Source: Hyphomicrobiaceae bacterium (GTDB lineage Bacteria; Pseudomonadota; Alphaproteobacteria; Rhizobiales; Devosiaceae). From it: DNA of 64,000 nucleotides. The stretch is from contig JACKJG010000014.1 of the NCBI GenBank assembly GCA_020638065.1, forward strand, positions 1-64,000, in the 5' to 3' direction. This document shows, in pieces, positions 24,221-33,248 of the stretch (positions within the stretch are counted from its first letter, which is position 1; each line of letters starts with the position of its first letter). The translations under genes were made by a program, and so were the position numbers. The notes under the pieces were generated by a model, which worked only from the letters and a program-made list of their open reading frames with translations, had not been told where the DNA came from and did no database searches.

Positions 24221-25339
24221 ATGCCAGTGCAGGCGGGAGACCGCTATCAGATTGAAAGCCCTCAGCCTTTGGTTGCAGCGCTGCGGCAAGCCGGTTTCCG
24301 GATTGTCGGTCCGCAAGCGAGCGACGGGGCTATTGTCTATGAAGAGCTCGATTCCTCCCAAAGCCTGCCACGCGGGCTGACGGACGAGCAGTCGGGTGGG
24401 CATTACCGGCTCAAGAACGGCGATCCCAATCGCTGGTTCGATTATGTCGTCGGACCGCAAAGCTGGAAGAAACATCTGTTCCCGGCGCACCAGAAACTCT
24501 GGTCTGCGGCACGTACCTCAGACGGGTTCGACATCAATCCTTCCGAAGACGAATATCCCAAGACCGCATTTTTCGGGGTGAGGGCCTGCGAGATCGCGGC
24601 CATGCAAATTCAGGACAAGGTGTTCGACAATGGCCAGTTCGCGGACAGCGGCTATGGCCGGAGGCGAGCGGCGACGCTGATCGTAGCCGTGCAATGCGCG
24701 CGTTCGGCGGAGACCTGTTTCTGCGCGTCGATGAACACCGGCCCCCGCGCCGATTCCGGCTTCGATATCGCGCTGACGGAACTGGAAACGGGCGGATTTC
24801 TGGTCGAGTGCGGCAGCGAGGCCGGGGGCGTGGTTCTTGAGGGTTTGGCGCTTTCAGAGGCGACGGATGCTGATTGGGACGCTGCCAAGGCGGCAACGGA
24901 CAAAGCCGCTGCAATGCAGACGCGCAAGATGGTGGGCAATGTCGCCGAGGTCCTGCGCGAACATCTCGATCATCCGCGCTGGGACGAGGTGGCGGACCGT
25001 TGTCTTTCCTGCGCCAACTGCACTTTGGCATGCCCGACCTGCTTTTGCTCGGACGTCGAGGAGGTCACTGACCTTTCCGGCGAACATGCCGAGCGCTGGC
25101 GAGTTTGGGACAGCTGTTTCAGCCTCGATTTCAGCTACATCCACGGCGGTGCGGTGCGTACCTCAACAAAATCGCGTTACCGGCAATGGATGACGCACAA
25201 ACTCTCGAGCTGGCACGACCAGTTCGACACGTCCGGCTGCGTGGGATGCGGGCGCTGCATTGCCTGGTGCCCGGTCGGCATCGACATTACCGAGGAGGCC
25301 GAGGCCATGGCCACCCCGATGGAAACGACGGAAGGATAG
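24221..25339 (+). CDS. hydB: NiFe hydrogenase/sulfur reductase beta subunit (Fe-S)
   Basis: 372-residue iron-sulfur subunit of a soluble group-3b-like NiFe hydrogenase. It relays electrons between the small subunit and the flavin subunit. Two ferredoxin-type clusters are visible at the C-terminus: CLSCANCTLACPTCFC (around residue 265) and CVGCGRCIAWCPVGID (around 345). An N-terminal region with KTAFFGVRACEIAAM and a further cysteine stretch (CARSAETCFC) is also typical of HydB/AsrA proteins. I chose the ATG at 24221, preceded by GAAGGGA, over an upstream GTG. It leads a six-gene operon and is divergent from the acyltransferase operon. Confidence 0.9.
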   Translation: MPVQAGDRYQIESPQPLVAALRQAGFRIVGPQASDGAIVYEELDSSQSLPRGLTDEQSGGHYRLKNGDPNRWFDYVVGPQSWKKHLFPAHQKLWSAARTSDGFDINPSEDEYPKTAFFGVRACEIAAMQIQDKVFDNGQFADSGYGRRRAATLIVAVQCARSAETCFCASMNTGPRADSGFDIALTELETGGFLVECGSEAGGVVLEGLALSEATDADWDAAKAATDKAAAMQTRKMVGNVAEVLREHLDHPRWDEVADRCLSCANCTLACPTCFCSDVEEVTDLSGEHAERWRVWDSCFSLDFSYIHGGAVRTSTKSRYRQWMTHKLSSWHDQFDTSGCVGCGRCIAWCPVGIDITEEAEAMATPMETTEG

Positions 25340-25343
25340 ACCG

Positions 25344-25814
25344 ATGAAAACACATGGAATGGAAGACCTTCTGGTCGATCATCCGGTTTTCCGGGATTTC
25401 GACAAGGACACGCTCGATCTTCTGAGCGGCTGCGCGCGCAACGAGCATTACCGGGCCGGGCAGATGATTTATGCGGAAGGTGAAGTTGCCGACAAATTCT
25501 ACATCCTGCGTGAAGGCGATGTGGCGATCGAGGTTTCGGCGCCGGGCCGGGCGCCATTGATCACGGAAACCCTGCACGCGGGCGATCTGTTCGGATGGGC
25601 CTGGCTGCTCAAACCCTATCAGCACATGTCGGATGCCCGCGCCACATCCGAGGTCCGGGCCGTCAGCCTCGATGCGACCTGCCTGCGCGGCAAATGCGAG
25701 ACCAACCCGGTGCTCGGCTATCAGATGTTCCAGCACTGGATGCCGCATATCGCTGCACGGATGCGGACCATGCGCATGCAATTGCTCGATGTTTACGGAC
25801 TGGCGAGGGCTTGA
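25344..25814 (+). CDS. Cyclic-nucleotide-binding-domain protein in the hydrogenase operon
   Basis: 156 residues forming one CRP-type cyclic nucleotide-binding beta roll (GQMIYAEGEVADKFYILREGD, HAGDLFGWAWLL) followed by a helix, with no DNA-binding domain. It is therefore unlikely to be a transcription factor; it may bind a nucleotide or another ligand and regulate or stabilise the hydrogenase. The ATG at 25344 lies four bases after the hydB stop. Such proteins occur in some bacterial group-3b hydrogenase operons, but their role is unclear. The phosphate-binding cassette is degenerate by eye, so cAMP binding is not assured. Confidence 0.85.
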   Translation: MKTHGMEDLLVDHPVFRDFDKDTLDLLSGCARNEHYRAGQMIYAEGEVADKFYILREGDVAIEVSAPGRAPLITETLHAGDLFGWAWLLKPYQHMSDARATSEVRAVSLDATCLRGKCETNPVLGYQMFQHWMPHIAARMRTMRMQLLDVYGLARA

Positions 25815-25819
25815 GGAAA

Positions 25820-26662
25820 GTGGAGGCGCTGGCCAACGATCCGATGCTGCCACGGCGCTACCGGGTGCTTCGCACCTGGTCGGAACTCGCCGACGTGCGC
25901 ACCATGGAATTGCAGCCGGTTGACGGCGAAATGGTGCCGTTCCTGCCGGGCCAGTTCAACATGCTTTATGCGTTCGGGGTCGGCGAGGTCGCCATTTCGA
26001 TTTCAGGCGATGCCGCGGATGAGAGCAAGATCGTACACACGACCCGCTCGGTCGGGGCGGTGTCGACGGCGCTCAATTCGGTGGCCGACGGTGACGTCAT
26101 CGGAGTGCGCGGACCGTTCGGCACGGCTTGGCCGGTCGCTGCGGAAAAGGGCCGGCACATTGTTTTCGTCGCTGGCGGGCTGGGGCTCGCACCGCTGAGA
26201 CCGGCGATTTATCACGTGCTCAACAACCGCGAAGACTATGCCGGCATGACGCTGGTTTATGGCGCGCGGTCTCCGCAAGACCTGCTCTATCCGTATGAGC
26301 TTCAATCCTGGCGGGCACGTTTCGACGTGGATGTGCAGGTCACGGTCGATCACGCCTCGCCGGGCTGGAGCGGGCAGGTCGGGGTGGTCACCACGGTTCT
26401 CGACCGGGCGCTGGCCGGTGTCGATGGATCGAGCGTTTCTGCCTTCGTTTGCGGGCCGGAAATCATGATGCGGTTTTCGGTTTCAAGCCTCAAGGCGCTG
26501 GGCGTTGCCGAAGACAAGGTCTGGATTTCGATGGAGCGCAACATGAAATGCGCCATCGGCTTTTGCGGACATTGCCAGTTCGGGCCGGATTTCATCTGCC
26601 GGGACGGACCGGTTTTCCGTCATGACAAGGTTGCGCCGCTGATGGCGAAACGGGAGATTTGA
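25820..26662 (+). CDS. hydG: NiFe hydrogenase/sulfur reductase gamma subunit (FAD/NAD(P)H)
   Basis: About 280 residues of the ferredoxin-NADP reductase fold, coupling the hydrogenase to NAD(P)(H). Visible features are the FAD-binding region (PGQFNMLYAFGVGEVAISISG), the nucleotide-binding GGLGLAPLRPAIYH, and a C-terminal 2Fe-2S cysteine set (MKCAIGFCGHCQFG ... FICRDGPVF). The exact start is uncertain: GTG 25820 is six bases after the upstream stop, TTG 25811 and ATG 25844 are alternatives. It sits in the standard hydB-G-D-A order. Confidence 0.88.
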   Translation: MEALANDPMLPRRYRVLRTWSELADVRTMELQPVDGEMVPFLPGQFNMLYAFGVGEVAISISGDAADESKIVHTTRSVGAVSTALNSVADGDVIGVRGPFGTAWPVAAEKGRHIVFVAGGLGLAPLRPAIYHVLNNREDYAGMTLVYGARSPQDLLYPYELQSWRARFDVDVQVTVDHASPGWSGQVGVVTTVLDRALAGVDGSSVSAFVCGPEIMMRFSVSSLKALGVAEDKVWISMERNMKCAIGFCGHCQFGPDFICRDGPVFRHDKVAPLMAKREI

Positions 26663-26664
26663 GG

Positions 26665-27432
26665 ATGGCAAAACCCAAACTCGCCGTGTGGAAATTCGCT
26701 TCGTGCGACGGTTGCCAGCTGACCCTGCTCGATTGCGAAGACGAATTGCTCGACATTGCCGGCGCGATCGACATCGCACATTTTCTCGAGGCGACCAGCC
26801 AGATCAAGGGCGGGCCTTACGATATTTCGCTGGTCGAGGGATCTGTCACGACCGCCCATGATGCCGAGCGAATCAAGGAAATCCGGGCCAATTCCAAAGT
26901 CCTGATCACGATCGGGGCCTGCGCGACGGCGGGCGGTATCCAGTCCCTCAGAAACTTCGCCGATGTCGAAGGGTTCACCAGTCAGGTCTATGCGCATCCC
27001 GAATATATTTCGACGCTAAAAACCTCGGCACCGATCTCCGAGCATGTGAAGGTCGATTTCGAGCTGCGCGGTTGCCCGGTCTCCAAACACCAATTGGTCG
27101 AACTGATCGCGGCGACGCTGGCGGGACGCAAGCCGCATGTGCCGCGCGTTTCGCAATGCGTCGAGTGCAAATTATCGGGCACGGTCTGTGTGATGGTCTC
27201 AAAGGGCGTGCCCTGTCTCGGACCGGTAACGCAGGCGGGCTGCGGCAATCTTTGCCCCTCGCATGGCCGCGGCTGTTACGGCTGTTTCGGGCCGAAAGAG
27301 AATTCCAATCCGGCAGCGCTTTCCGCGCAGCTCAAGGAGCATGGCATGGAGAGCCGGCAGGTGCGCGATTTCTATCGCAGCTTCAATGCCGGAGCGCCGG
27401 AATTCGCAACGGAGAGCAGATCGCATGAATGA
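26665..27432 (+). CDS. hydD: NiFe hydrogenase small subunit
   Basis: 255-residue small subunit carrying three iron-sulfur clusters. The proximal cluster motif SCDGCQLTLLD near residue 14, IGACATAGGIQ in the middle, and the cysteine-rich C-terminal region (CVECKLSGTVCVM, CLGPVTQAGCGNLCP, CYGCFGPK) match cytoplasmic group-3 hydrogenases. There is no twin-arginine signal, so the enzyme is cytoplasmic. The ATG at 26665 follows the hydG stop directly, and the end overlaps the large subunit gene by eight bases. Confidence 0.93.
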   Translation: MAKPKLAVWKFASCDGCQLTLLDCEDELLDIAGAIDIAHFLEATSQIKGGPYDISLVEGSVTTAHDAERIKEIRANSKVLITIGACATAGGIQSLRNFADVEGFTSQVYAHPEYISTLKTSAPISEHVKVDFELRGCPVSKHQLVELIAATLAGRKPHVPRVSQCVECKLSGTVCVMVSKGVPCLGPVTQAGCGNLCPSHGRGCYGCFGPKENSNPAALSAQLKEHGMESRQVRDFYRSFNAGAPEFATESRSHE

Positions 27433-28714
27433 GCGGGTTCTTCAGGTCGATGCGCTGGCCCGGGTCGAGGGTGAAGGCGCACTTTATGTCAAGCTCAAGG
27501 GCGACGAGATCGAGCAGGTCGAGTTCCGGATTTTCGAGCCGCCGCGCTTTTTCGAGGCCTTCATGGTCGGACGCGACGCCAAAGAGGCACCGGATATCAC
27601 GTCGCGAATCTGCGGCATCTGCCCCATCGCCTATGTGATGAGCGCCAGCCAGGCGGTCGAGGACGCAGTCGGGATTTCGGTGACGCCTGAAATTTCGGCG
27701 CTTCGGCGGCTGATCTATTGCGGTGAATGGATCCAGAGCCACGTTCTGCACGCGGCCATGCTGCATGCGCCGGATTTTCTGGAACTGCATGACGCGATCA
27801 AGATCGCCGAGGTCAATCCGGACCTGGTGCGCAAGGCGTTGCGGCTGAAAAAGGCCGGCAATGCGCTGATGGAAGCAGTGGGTGGCCGGGCCGTGCATCC
27901 GGTCAATACGCGGATCGGCGGGTTCTATTCGGCACCCAAAGCGCGGGAACTGGGCGCACTTCTGCCCGAACTCGATTGGGCGGCGGGGGCGGCGCGCGAG
28001 GTGGCGATTGCCTTTTCGCAATTCACGTTCCCCGACGACGAATACGATTATCACTTCGTCTCGCTCAAGCACCCGGACCATTACGCCATCGATGGCGGGC
28101 GGATCGTTTCCAATCGCGGGCTCGACATCGCGGTCAGCGAATTCAACGATCATTTCTACGAAGAACATGTGGCGCGTTCGAATGCGCTGCACGGGCGGAT
28201 GCGCGACGGCTCGCCCTATCTGGTCGGGCCGCTGGCGCGCTACAACAACAATTTCGATCAATTGACGGAAAGCGCCAAGGAAACCGCCGACATGTGCGGG
28301 CTCGGCCGGTCGGTGAAGAACCCGTTCCAGTCGATCGTCGTGCGGATGGTCGAGGTTCAATATGCGTTCGAGGAAGCGGCAAGAATCATCCGGTCCTACT
28401 CTCCGCCGTCACCCTCTTTCATCGAGGCAAGCCCGCGGGCCGGGGTGGGGCATGGCTGCACCGAGGCGCCGCGCGGCATCTGCTATCATTCCTATGAGCT
28501 CGACGATCAAGGGTTGATCAAGAAGGCGCAGATCGTGCCGCCGACTTCGCAGAACCAGCCGCAGATCGAGGTCGATCTGACGCGGGTGGTGGCGGCGAAC
28601 ATGAACATGCAGGACGAGGACCTCAAATGGCGGTGCGAGCAGACGATCCGCAATTATGATCCGTGCATTTCGTGCGCCACGCATTTCCTCAAGCTGACGG
28701 TCGAGCGTGACTGA
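27425..28714 (+). CDS. hydA: NiFe hydrogenase large subunit
   Basis: 429-residue catalytic subunit. The two nickel-iron ligand motifs are intact: RICGICP (Cys63, Cys66) and DPCISCATH (Cys414, Cys417, His420). After His420 come nine residues (FLKLTVERD), which would be removed by a maturation protease; that protease is encoded next. The short length and the DPCxSCxTHF form fit group 3b bidirectional NADP-linked hydrogenases (sulfhydrogenases), which oxidise or evolve H2 and sometimes reduce sulfur. Hyp genes for NiFe(CN)2CO assembly are not in the window. Confidence 0.95.
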   Translation: MNERVLQVDALARVEGEGALYVKLKGDEIEQVEFRIFEPPRFFEAFMVGRDAKEAPDITSRICGICPIAYVMSASQAVEDAVGISVTPEISALRRLIYCGEWIQSHVLHAAMLHAPDFLELHDAIKIAEVNPDLVRKALRLKKAGNALMEAVGGRAVHPVNTRIGGFYSAPKARELGALLPELDWAAGAAREVAIAFSQFTFPDDEYDYHFVSLKHPDHYAIDGGRIVSNRGLDIAVSEFNDHFYEEHVARSNALHGRMRDGSPYLVGPLARYNNNFDQLTESAKETADMCGLGRSVKNPFQSIVVRMVEVQYAFEEAARIIRSYSPPSPSFIEASPRAGVGHGCTEAPRGICYHSYELDDQGLIKKAQIVPPTSQNQPQIEVDLTRVVAANMNMQDEDLKWRCEQTIRNYDPCISCATHFLKLTVERD

Positions 28715-29156
28715 TGACGGCCCGCTGATCGTCGGGATCGGCAATCCGTTCCGCTCCGACGATGGGGTCGGGCCCTATGTGGCCGGAAAGCTCGGCGAAC
28801 GCGGGTTCCGGATCGTCACCCATGAAGGCGACGGAACGGGTCTGATGGACCTGTTCGAAAAGCATGCAAGCCTGATTTTGATCGACGCGACGCTCAGCGG
28901 CAAAAAGCCTGGCACCTTGACCCGTTTCGATGCCATTGCCGAAAGGCTTCCGGCGGAATTGTTTCACTATTCGACGCATCGGTTCGGGCTGGCCGAGGCG
29001 GTGGAAACGGCCCGCACGCTCGGGCAATTGCCCGGCGGCTTGATGGTCTATGGCATCGAGGGCGGAGATTTTGCCGCGGGAACCGAATTGTCCCCTCTGG
29101 TGCGCGCCGCCGCCGGTGAACTGGTCACGATGCTGGCCGCAGGGCAGGCCGGATAG
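28707..29156 (+). CDS. Hydrogenase maturation endopeptidase
   Basis: 149-residue HybD/HycI-type nickel-dependent protease that cuts the C-terminal tail from the large subunit after nickel insertion. The N-terminal signature VGIGNPFRSDDGVGPYVA contains the nickel-binding aspartate, and LILIDATLSG and STHRFGLAEAV provide further family positions (Asp and His). It begins with GTG overlapping the hydA end by eight bases. Being last in the operon ties it to this hydrogenase, whose tail is nine residues. Confidence 0.92.
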   Translation: MTDDGPLIVGIGNPFRSDDGVGPYVAGKLGERGFRIVTHEGDGTGLMDLFEKHASLILIDATLSGKKPGTLTRFDAIAERLPAELFHYSTHRFGLAEAVETARTLGQLPGGLMVYGIEGGDFAAGTELSPLVRAAAGELVTMLAAGQAG

Positions 29157-29252
29157 TGGCGGCGTTGGATTGGCGGGTTCGCGGCAGCTCGGCGCGTTGA
29201 ATCTCGTACCTGCAGAACCTATGTCCGAACAGATTTCGGATGAGGACATCAG

Positions 29253-30185
29253 GTGCGGCTAGTGCAGACAATGCAGGAAAGCGAATATGCCATCGAAAGT
29301 CACGGCGGGCCCATAGCGGGTTCGCTAACGGCGCCGATGGGTGGAACCTGTCCATTGGTCATTTGTGCGCACGGCACGGGCCAGCATGACCGCAACGAGG
29401 GCGTGCTGCATGTCTTTGACGCGATTGCCGGAGAATTGGCAGGGCACGGCGTTGCCACCTACCGCTTCGACAAACGCGGTGCCGGCAAAACCAGGGGCGA
29501 TTACGATGCCCTGGCCTATTCCGATTTCTACCGCGATTTCGAAGCCATTTTCGATCATTTCGATCGCAATCGTTCCGACAGGTTCTCCCACATCATTGCG
29601 CTCGGGCATTCGGAAGGCACGATGATGGCCGCCGAACTCGCAACCAAGCGTCCGGTTGATGGTGTCGTGCTTCTGGCGCCCTTCATCGAGAACATGGAAA
29701 AAATTCTGATGGATCAGGCAAAAAGGGGTGAAGAAGCGGTCGTCAGAATGCGCGGAATAGGTGGCATGCTGACGCGTCTGGCGGTGCGTCTGTTCGGCAA
29801 ACCAAGCGATCAACAGCGCAAGCTGATCGACCGGCTGAAATCAACCGAAGGCGACACCTTCCGTTACCGGTTCCAGACTTTTCAGGCCCGCCATATGCGC
29901 GAGTTGCTGGCATTGGACCCGGAAGCGATCTATCGGCAGGTTGAAGTTCCGGCATTGATCATCGGCGGGGCAAAAGACGCACAGTGCAATCCCGACGATG
30001 TCGGGAAAATCGCTGGAATCCTAGGAGCACGCGCCGAGGCCCACCTGTTGCCGGACCTCAGCCATCTGTTGCGCAACGATGTGGGTACGGGTTCTTTCGA
30101 AACCTATCGTGACCAGCTCAAGAGGCCGGTGGAACATGACGTGTTGAGACTGATCTCGGGCTGGATCGCGCAGTTCGGAACCTAG
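29253..30185 (+). CDS. Alpha/beta hydrolase family protein
   Basis: 310-residue hydrolase with the nucleophile elbow ALGHSEGTMMA (Ser), an oxyanion-hole region VICAHGTGQHDRN, and a C-terminal His in LLPDLSHLLRND. There is no signal peptide. The GTG at 29253 has GAGG seven bases upstream; ATG at 29271 is the alternative. The substrate cannot be told; related proteins are esterases or acyl-processing hydrolases. Its stop codon shares the palindrome CTAG with the convergent typA stop. Confidence 0.85.
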   Translation: MRLVQTMQESEYAIESHGGPIAGSLTAPMGGTCPLVICAHGTGQHDRNEGVLHVFDAIAGELAGHGVATYRFDKRGAGKTRGDYDALAYSDFYRDFEAIFDHFDRNRSDRFSHIIALGHSEGTMMAAELATKRPVDGVVLLAPFIENMEKILMDQAKRGEEAVVRMRGIGGMLTRLAVRLFGKPSDQQRKLIDRLKSTEGDTFRYRFQTFQARHMRELLALDPEAIYRQVEVPALIIGGAKDAQCNPDDVGKIAGILGARAEAHLLPDLSHLLRNDVGTGSFETYRDQLKRPVEHDVLRLISGWIAQFGT

Positions 30186-31996
30186 CTGGCCGCGGCGGCG
30201 CGCATGGCGCGTTTGCGGTCATTGGGATCGAGGTGGATCTTGCGCAGCCTTATCGTCTTCGGGGTGACCTCGACAAATTCATCGTCGGCGATATAGCCGA
30301 GCGATTGTTCAAGCGAGAGCTTTTTGGGCGTGGTCAGGCGGACCGCTTCATCCTTGCCGGCGGCGCGGATATTGGTGAGCTGCTTGCCCTTGAGGACGTT
30401 GACTTCGAGGTCGTTCTCACGGCTGTGCTCGCCAACGATCATGCCTTCATAGACATCGACGCCGGGCTCGATCAGCATCGGTCCACGATCTTCGAGGTTC
30501 CACAGGGCGTAAGGCACGGCTTGCCCGGTGCCGTTGGAGATCAGCACGCCGGTGCGGCGACCGGGCAGCGGACCCTTGTAGGGTGCGAATTCGTGAAACA
30601 GGCGGTTGAAAATGGCTGTGCCGCGCGTGTCGGACAGCAATTCGGGCTGATAGCCGATCAGGCTGCGGGTCGGCACATAGAGCCGCAGGCGCGTGCGGCC
30701 GGTGCCCGAGGGGCGCATCTCGACCAGATCGCCCTTGCGCTCGGTAAGCTTTTGCACCACGGCGCCGGAGAACTCGTCATCGACGTCGATAATGACTTCC
30801 TCGATGGGCTCGAGTTTCTGGCCGCCTTCCTCGCGCATCAGGACGCGGGGGCGGCCAACGGTCATTTCGAAGCCTTCGCGGCGCATGGTTTCTATAAGGA
30901 CGGCTAGTTGCAATTCGCCGCGGCCGGCAACCTCGAAGCTGTCGCCGTCGGCATTGGGCGTGATCTTGATCGCCACGTTGCCTTCGGCTTCGCGATCGAG
31001 GCGGTCGCGGATGACGCGCGACTGGACCTTGTCGCCTTCGCGGCCGGCAAACGGGCCGTCATTGATGCGGAAGGTCATCGAAAGGGTGGGCGGATCGATC
31101 GGCTGGGCTGCGATCGGCTCGGAAACCTCGGGCACACAGATCGTGTCGGCGACGGTTGCGGTTTCGAGCCCGGCAATGGCGACGATGTCGCCGGCCTCGC
31201 CGAGTTCGATCGGCTGGCGTTCGAGGCCGCGGAAGGCGAGCACCTTGCTGACCCGGCCGCGTTCAACCAGGTCACCCTTGCGGCTGAGCGCCTTGACGGC
31301 TTCGGTTGCGCGCACCGAACCGGAAAGGATGCGGCCGGTCAGAATGCGACCGAGGAACGGATTGCGCTCGATGGTCGTGACCAGCATGCGGAAGGGGCCG
31401 GTTTCGACCTTTGGCGCCGCAACGTGATTCACAACGAGATCGAGCAACGGGGCCACGCTTTCTTTCGGGCCCGCCGGTTCGGCGGCCATCCAGCCCTGTT
31501 TGGCGGATCCGTAAAGAACCGGGAAATCGAGCTGGTCCTCGTGCGCGTCGAGGGCGACGAACAGATCGAAGATCTCGTCGAGCACCTCATTGTGGCGCTC
31601 GTCGGGTTTGTCGATCTTGTTGATGGCAACAATGGGCCGGAGCCCGAGAGCCAGTGCCTTTGAGAGCACGAACTTGGTCTGGGGCATCGGACCCTCGGCG
31701 GCGTCGACGAGCACCACGACGCCATCGACCATCGAAAGGATGCGTTCGACCTCACCGCCGAAATCGGCATGGCCCGGCGTATCGACGATATTGATGCGCG
31801 TGCCGTTCCAGAGCAGCGAGGTGACCTTGGCCAGAATGGTGATGCCGCGCTCACGCTCGAGGTCGTTGGAATCCATCATGCGCTCTTCGGTGCGCTGATT
31901 GTCACGAAAGGCGCCGGACTGTTTGAGCAGCACGTCGATCAGTGTGGTCTTGCCGTGATCGACATGGGCAATAATGGCGATGTTGCGCAGGTTCAT
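30182..31996 (-). CDS. typA: Ribosome-associated GTPase TypA/BipA
   Basis: 604-residue translational GTPase involved in ribosome assembly and stress adaptation. The G motifs are clear: AHVDHGKTTL, DTPGHADFGGEV and NKIDKPD, with the switch I pattern ERERGITI. EF-G-like domains and the BipA-specific C-terminal domain follow at normal length. The ATG at 31996 opens with MNLRNIAIIAHVDHGKTTLI, the usual TypA beginning. It is monocistronic as far as can be seen. Confidence 0.98.
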   Translation of the reverse strand: MNLRNIAIIAHVDHGKTTLIDVLLKQSGAFRDNQRTEERMMDSNDLERERGITILAKVTSLLWNGTRINIVDTPGHADFGGEVERILSMVDGVVVLVDAAEGPMPQTKFVLSKALALGLRPIVAINKIDKPDERHNEVLDEIFDLFVALDAHEDQLDFPVLYGSAKQGWMAAEPAGPKESVAPLLDLVVNHVAAPKVETGPFRMLVTTIERNPFLGRILTGRILSGSVRATEAVKALSRKGDLVERGRVSKVLAFRGLERQPIELGEAGDIVAIAGLETATVADTICVPEVSEPIAAQPIDPPTLSMTFRINDGPFAGREGDKVQSRVIRDRLDREAEGNVAIKITPNADGDSFEVAGRGELQLAVLIETMRREGFEMTVGRPRVLMREEGGQKLEPIEEVIIDVDDEFSGAVVQKLTERKGDLVEMRPSGTGRTRLRLYVPTRSLIGYQPELLSDTRGTAIFNRLFHEFAPYKGPLPGRRTGVLISNGTGQAVPYALWNLEDRGPMLIEPGVDVYEGMIVGEHSRENDLEVNVLKGKQLTNIRAAGKDEAVRLTTPKKLSLEQSLGYIADDEFVEVTPKTIRLRKIHLDPNDRKRAMRAAAAS

Positions 31997-32103
31997 GTTG
32001 CGGCCCGCAAGTAAGGGAGGTTGGGAGGAGGTGGGCGCCTCCTATCCCGTTCGCTGCCGGGAGACAAGCAGATTCGGGTGCCTTCCATGTGACAGGCCGC
32101 GAA

Positions 32104-33045
32104 TCAGTTTTGCGGCAGCGAGACCTTGCGCATCTTGGTGCGGTCGACGCCGCGCAGCCGCTCGCGCCAGATCACGGCGAGACCGGCGGCAATGACGACA
32201 GCGGCGCCGACGAGCATGGCGAAGGTCGGCAGATCGCCAAACAGCACATAGCCGACCACGAGCGTGTAAAGAAGGCTGGTATAGTCGAACGGCGCGATGG
32301 TGGAGAGTTCGGCGTGCCGGTAGCTTTCAGTCAAAAGGATCTGGCCGAAGCCGCCCGCAATGCCGGCGGTGACGAGCAATGCCGCCTCCCTGGGATCGGG
32401 CCAGACCCAGCCGAACGGAATGCTCACAAGGGAAAAGAGCGAAGTGAAGAGCGCGAAATAGATGACGATGGTGGCCGAGCGCTCGGTCTTGGTCATGGCG
32501 CGCACGGTGATGCCGGCAAAGGCACCGATCAGGGCCGAGAGCAGGCCGGCCACGGCGCCGATCAATTCCCCGGCCTGCAGACCTCCCGGATCGGTCAGAA
32601 GCGTCAACCGCGGCCAGAGCATGATCAATACGCCACCGAACCCGACCAGAACCGCCGACCAGCGGAAGACGCGGACATCCTCTTTCAGGATCACGGCGCT
32701 CAGCACCACGACGAATAGCGGACCGGCAAAGCCGATCGCCGTGGCTTCAGGCAAAGGCAGCAGTGTGAGCGCGGTGAATCCGGCGGCCATGGCGGAGGCG
32801 CCCAATACGGAGCGGCCAAAGTGCGCTGGGAAACGGGCGGTCTGCAGGCCGGTTCTGAGGTCACCACGCACGGCAAGGATGGCGAAAAGCGGAATGAGCG
32901 AAAAGAAGGAGCGCCCAAAGACGAGCTGGCCGACAGGCAGGGTGCTGGCCAGTTTCAGGCTTGTGGCCATGATGGTAAAACTGGTGATCGAAGCAAGTTT
33001 GAGGACAATGCCCTGAATGGGATTGTCGCGCGTCAGCGCGTTCAT
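32104..33045 (-). CDS. DMT/EamA family transporter
   Basis: 313-residue membrane protein with ten hydrophobic segments in two repeated halves, the layout of the drug/metabolite transporter family with two EamA domains. Motif-like stretches are LPEATAIGFAGPLFVVVLSAVIL in the first half and IAPFDYTSLLYTLVVGYVLFGDLP in the second, both marking the end of the repeat. The substrate is not predictable. It stands alone, 107 bases downstream of the typA start on the same strand. Confidence 0.9.
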   Translation of the reverse strand: MNALTRDNPIQGIVLKLASITSFTIMATSLKLASTLPVGQLVFGRSFFSLIPLFAILAVRGDLRTGLQTARFPAHFGRSVLGASAMAAGFTALTLLPLPEATAIGFAGPLFVVVLSAVILKEDVRVFRWSAVLVGFGGVLIMLWPRLTLLTDPGGLQAGELIGAVAGLLSALIGAFAGITVRAMTKTERSATIVIYFALFTSLFSLVSIPFGWVWPDPREAALLVTAGIAGGFGQILLTESYRHAELSTIAPFDYTSLLYTLVVGYVLFGDLPTFAMLVGAAVVIAAGLAVIWRERLRGVDRTKMRKVSLPQN

Positions 33046-33145
33046 ATTCCGGCTCTTGAAGGTGGCGTGTTCCGCTTTGCGGGCGGAGCGGAGCGAATGC
33101 TCGTAAACAGATCAATCACGATTTGCGCGAAAACCAAAGCTTTTT

Positions 33146-33248
33146 GGCCATTCAGGTTTTGACTGGATCAAATCCCCGACCTTAAGCCTTTGTTTTTTCG
33201 CGTTTCCGAACCGGAAAACCGCTTCATACTTTTCCTGGAAACGCGCTA
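33146..33248. repeat. Dispersed palindromic intergenic element, copy A
   Basis: First of three related elements of about 103 bp. It contains TTCAGGTTTTGA near one end, the core CGTTTCCGAACCGGAAAACC (33201-33220), and TTTTCCTGGAAACGC near the other end. GCGTTTCC and GGAAACGC form an outer inverted repeat, and TTTCCG-AAC-CGGAAA an inner one. Its right end supplies the TAG stop codon (33246-33248, minus strand) of the nucleosidase gene. It resembles the short palindromic elements common between genes in Rhizobiales. Confidence 0.9.
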
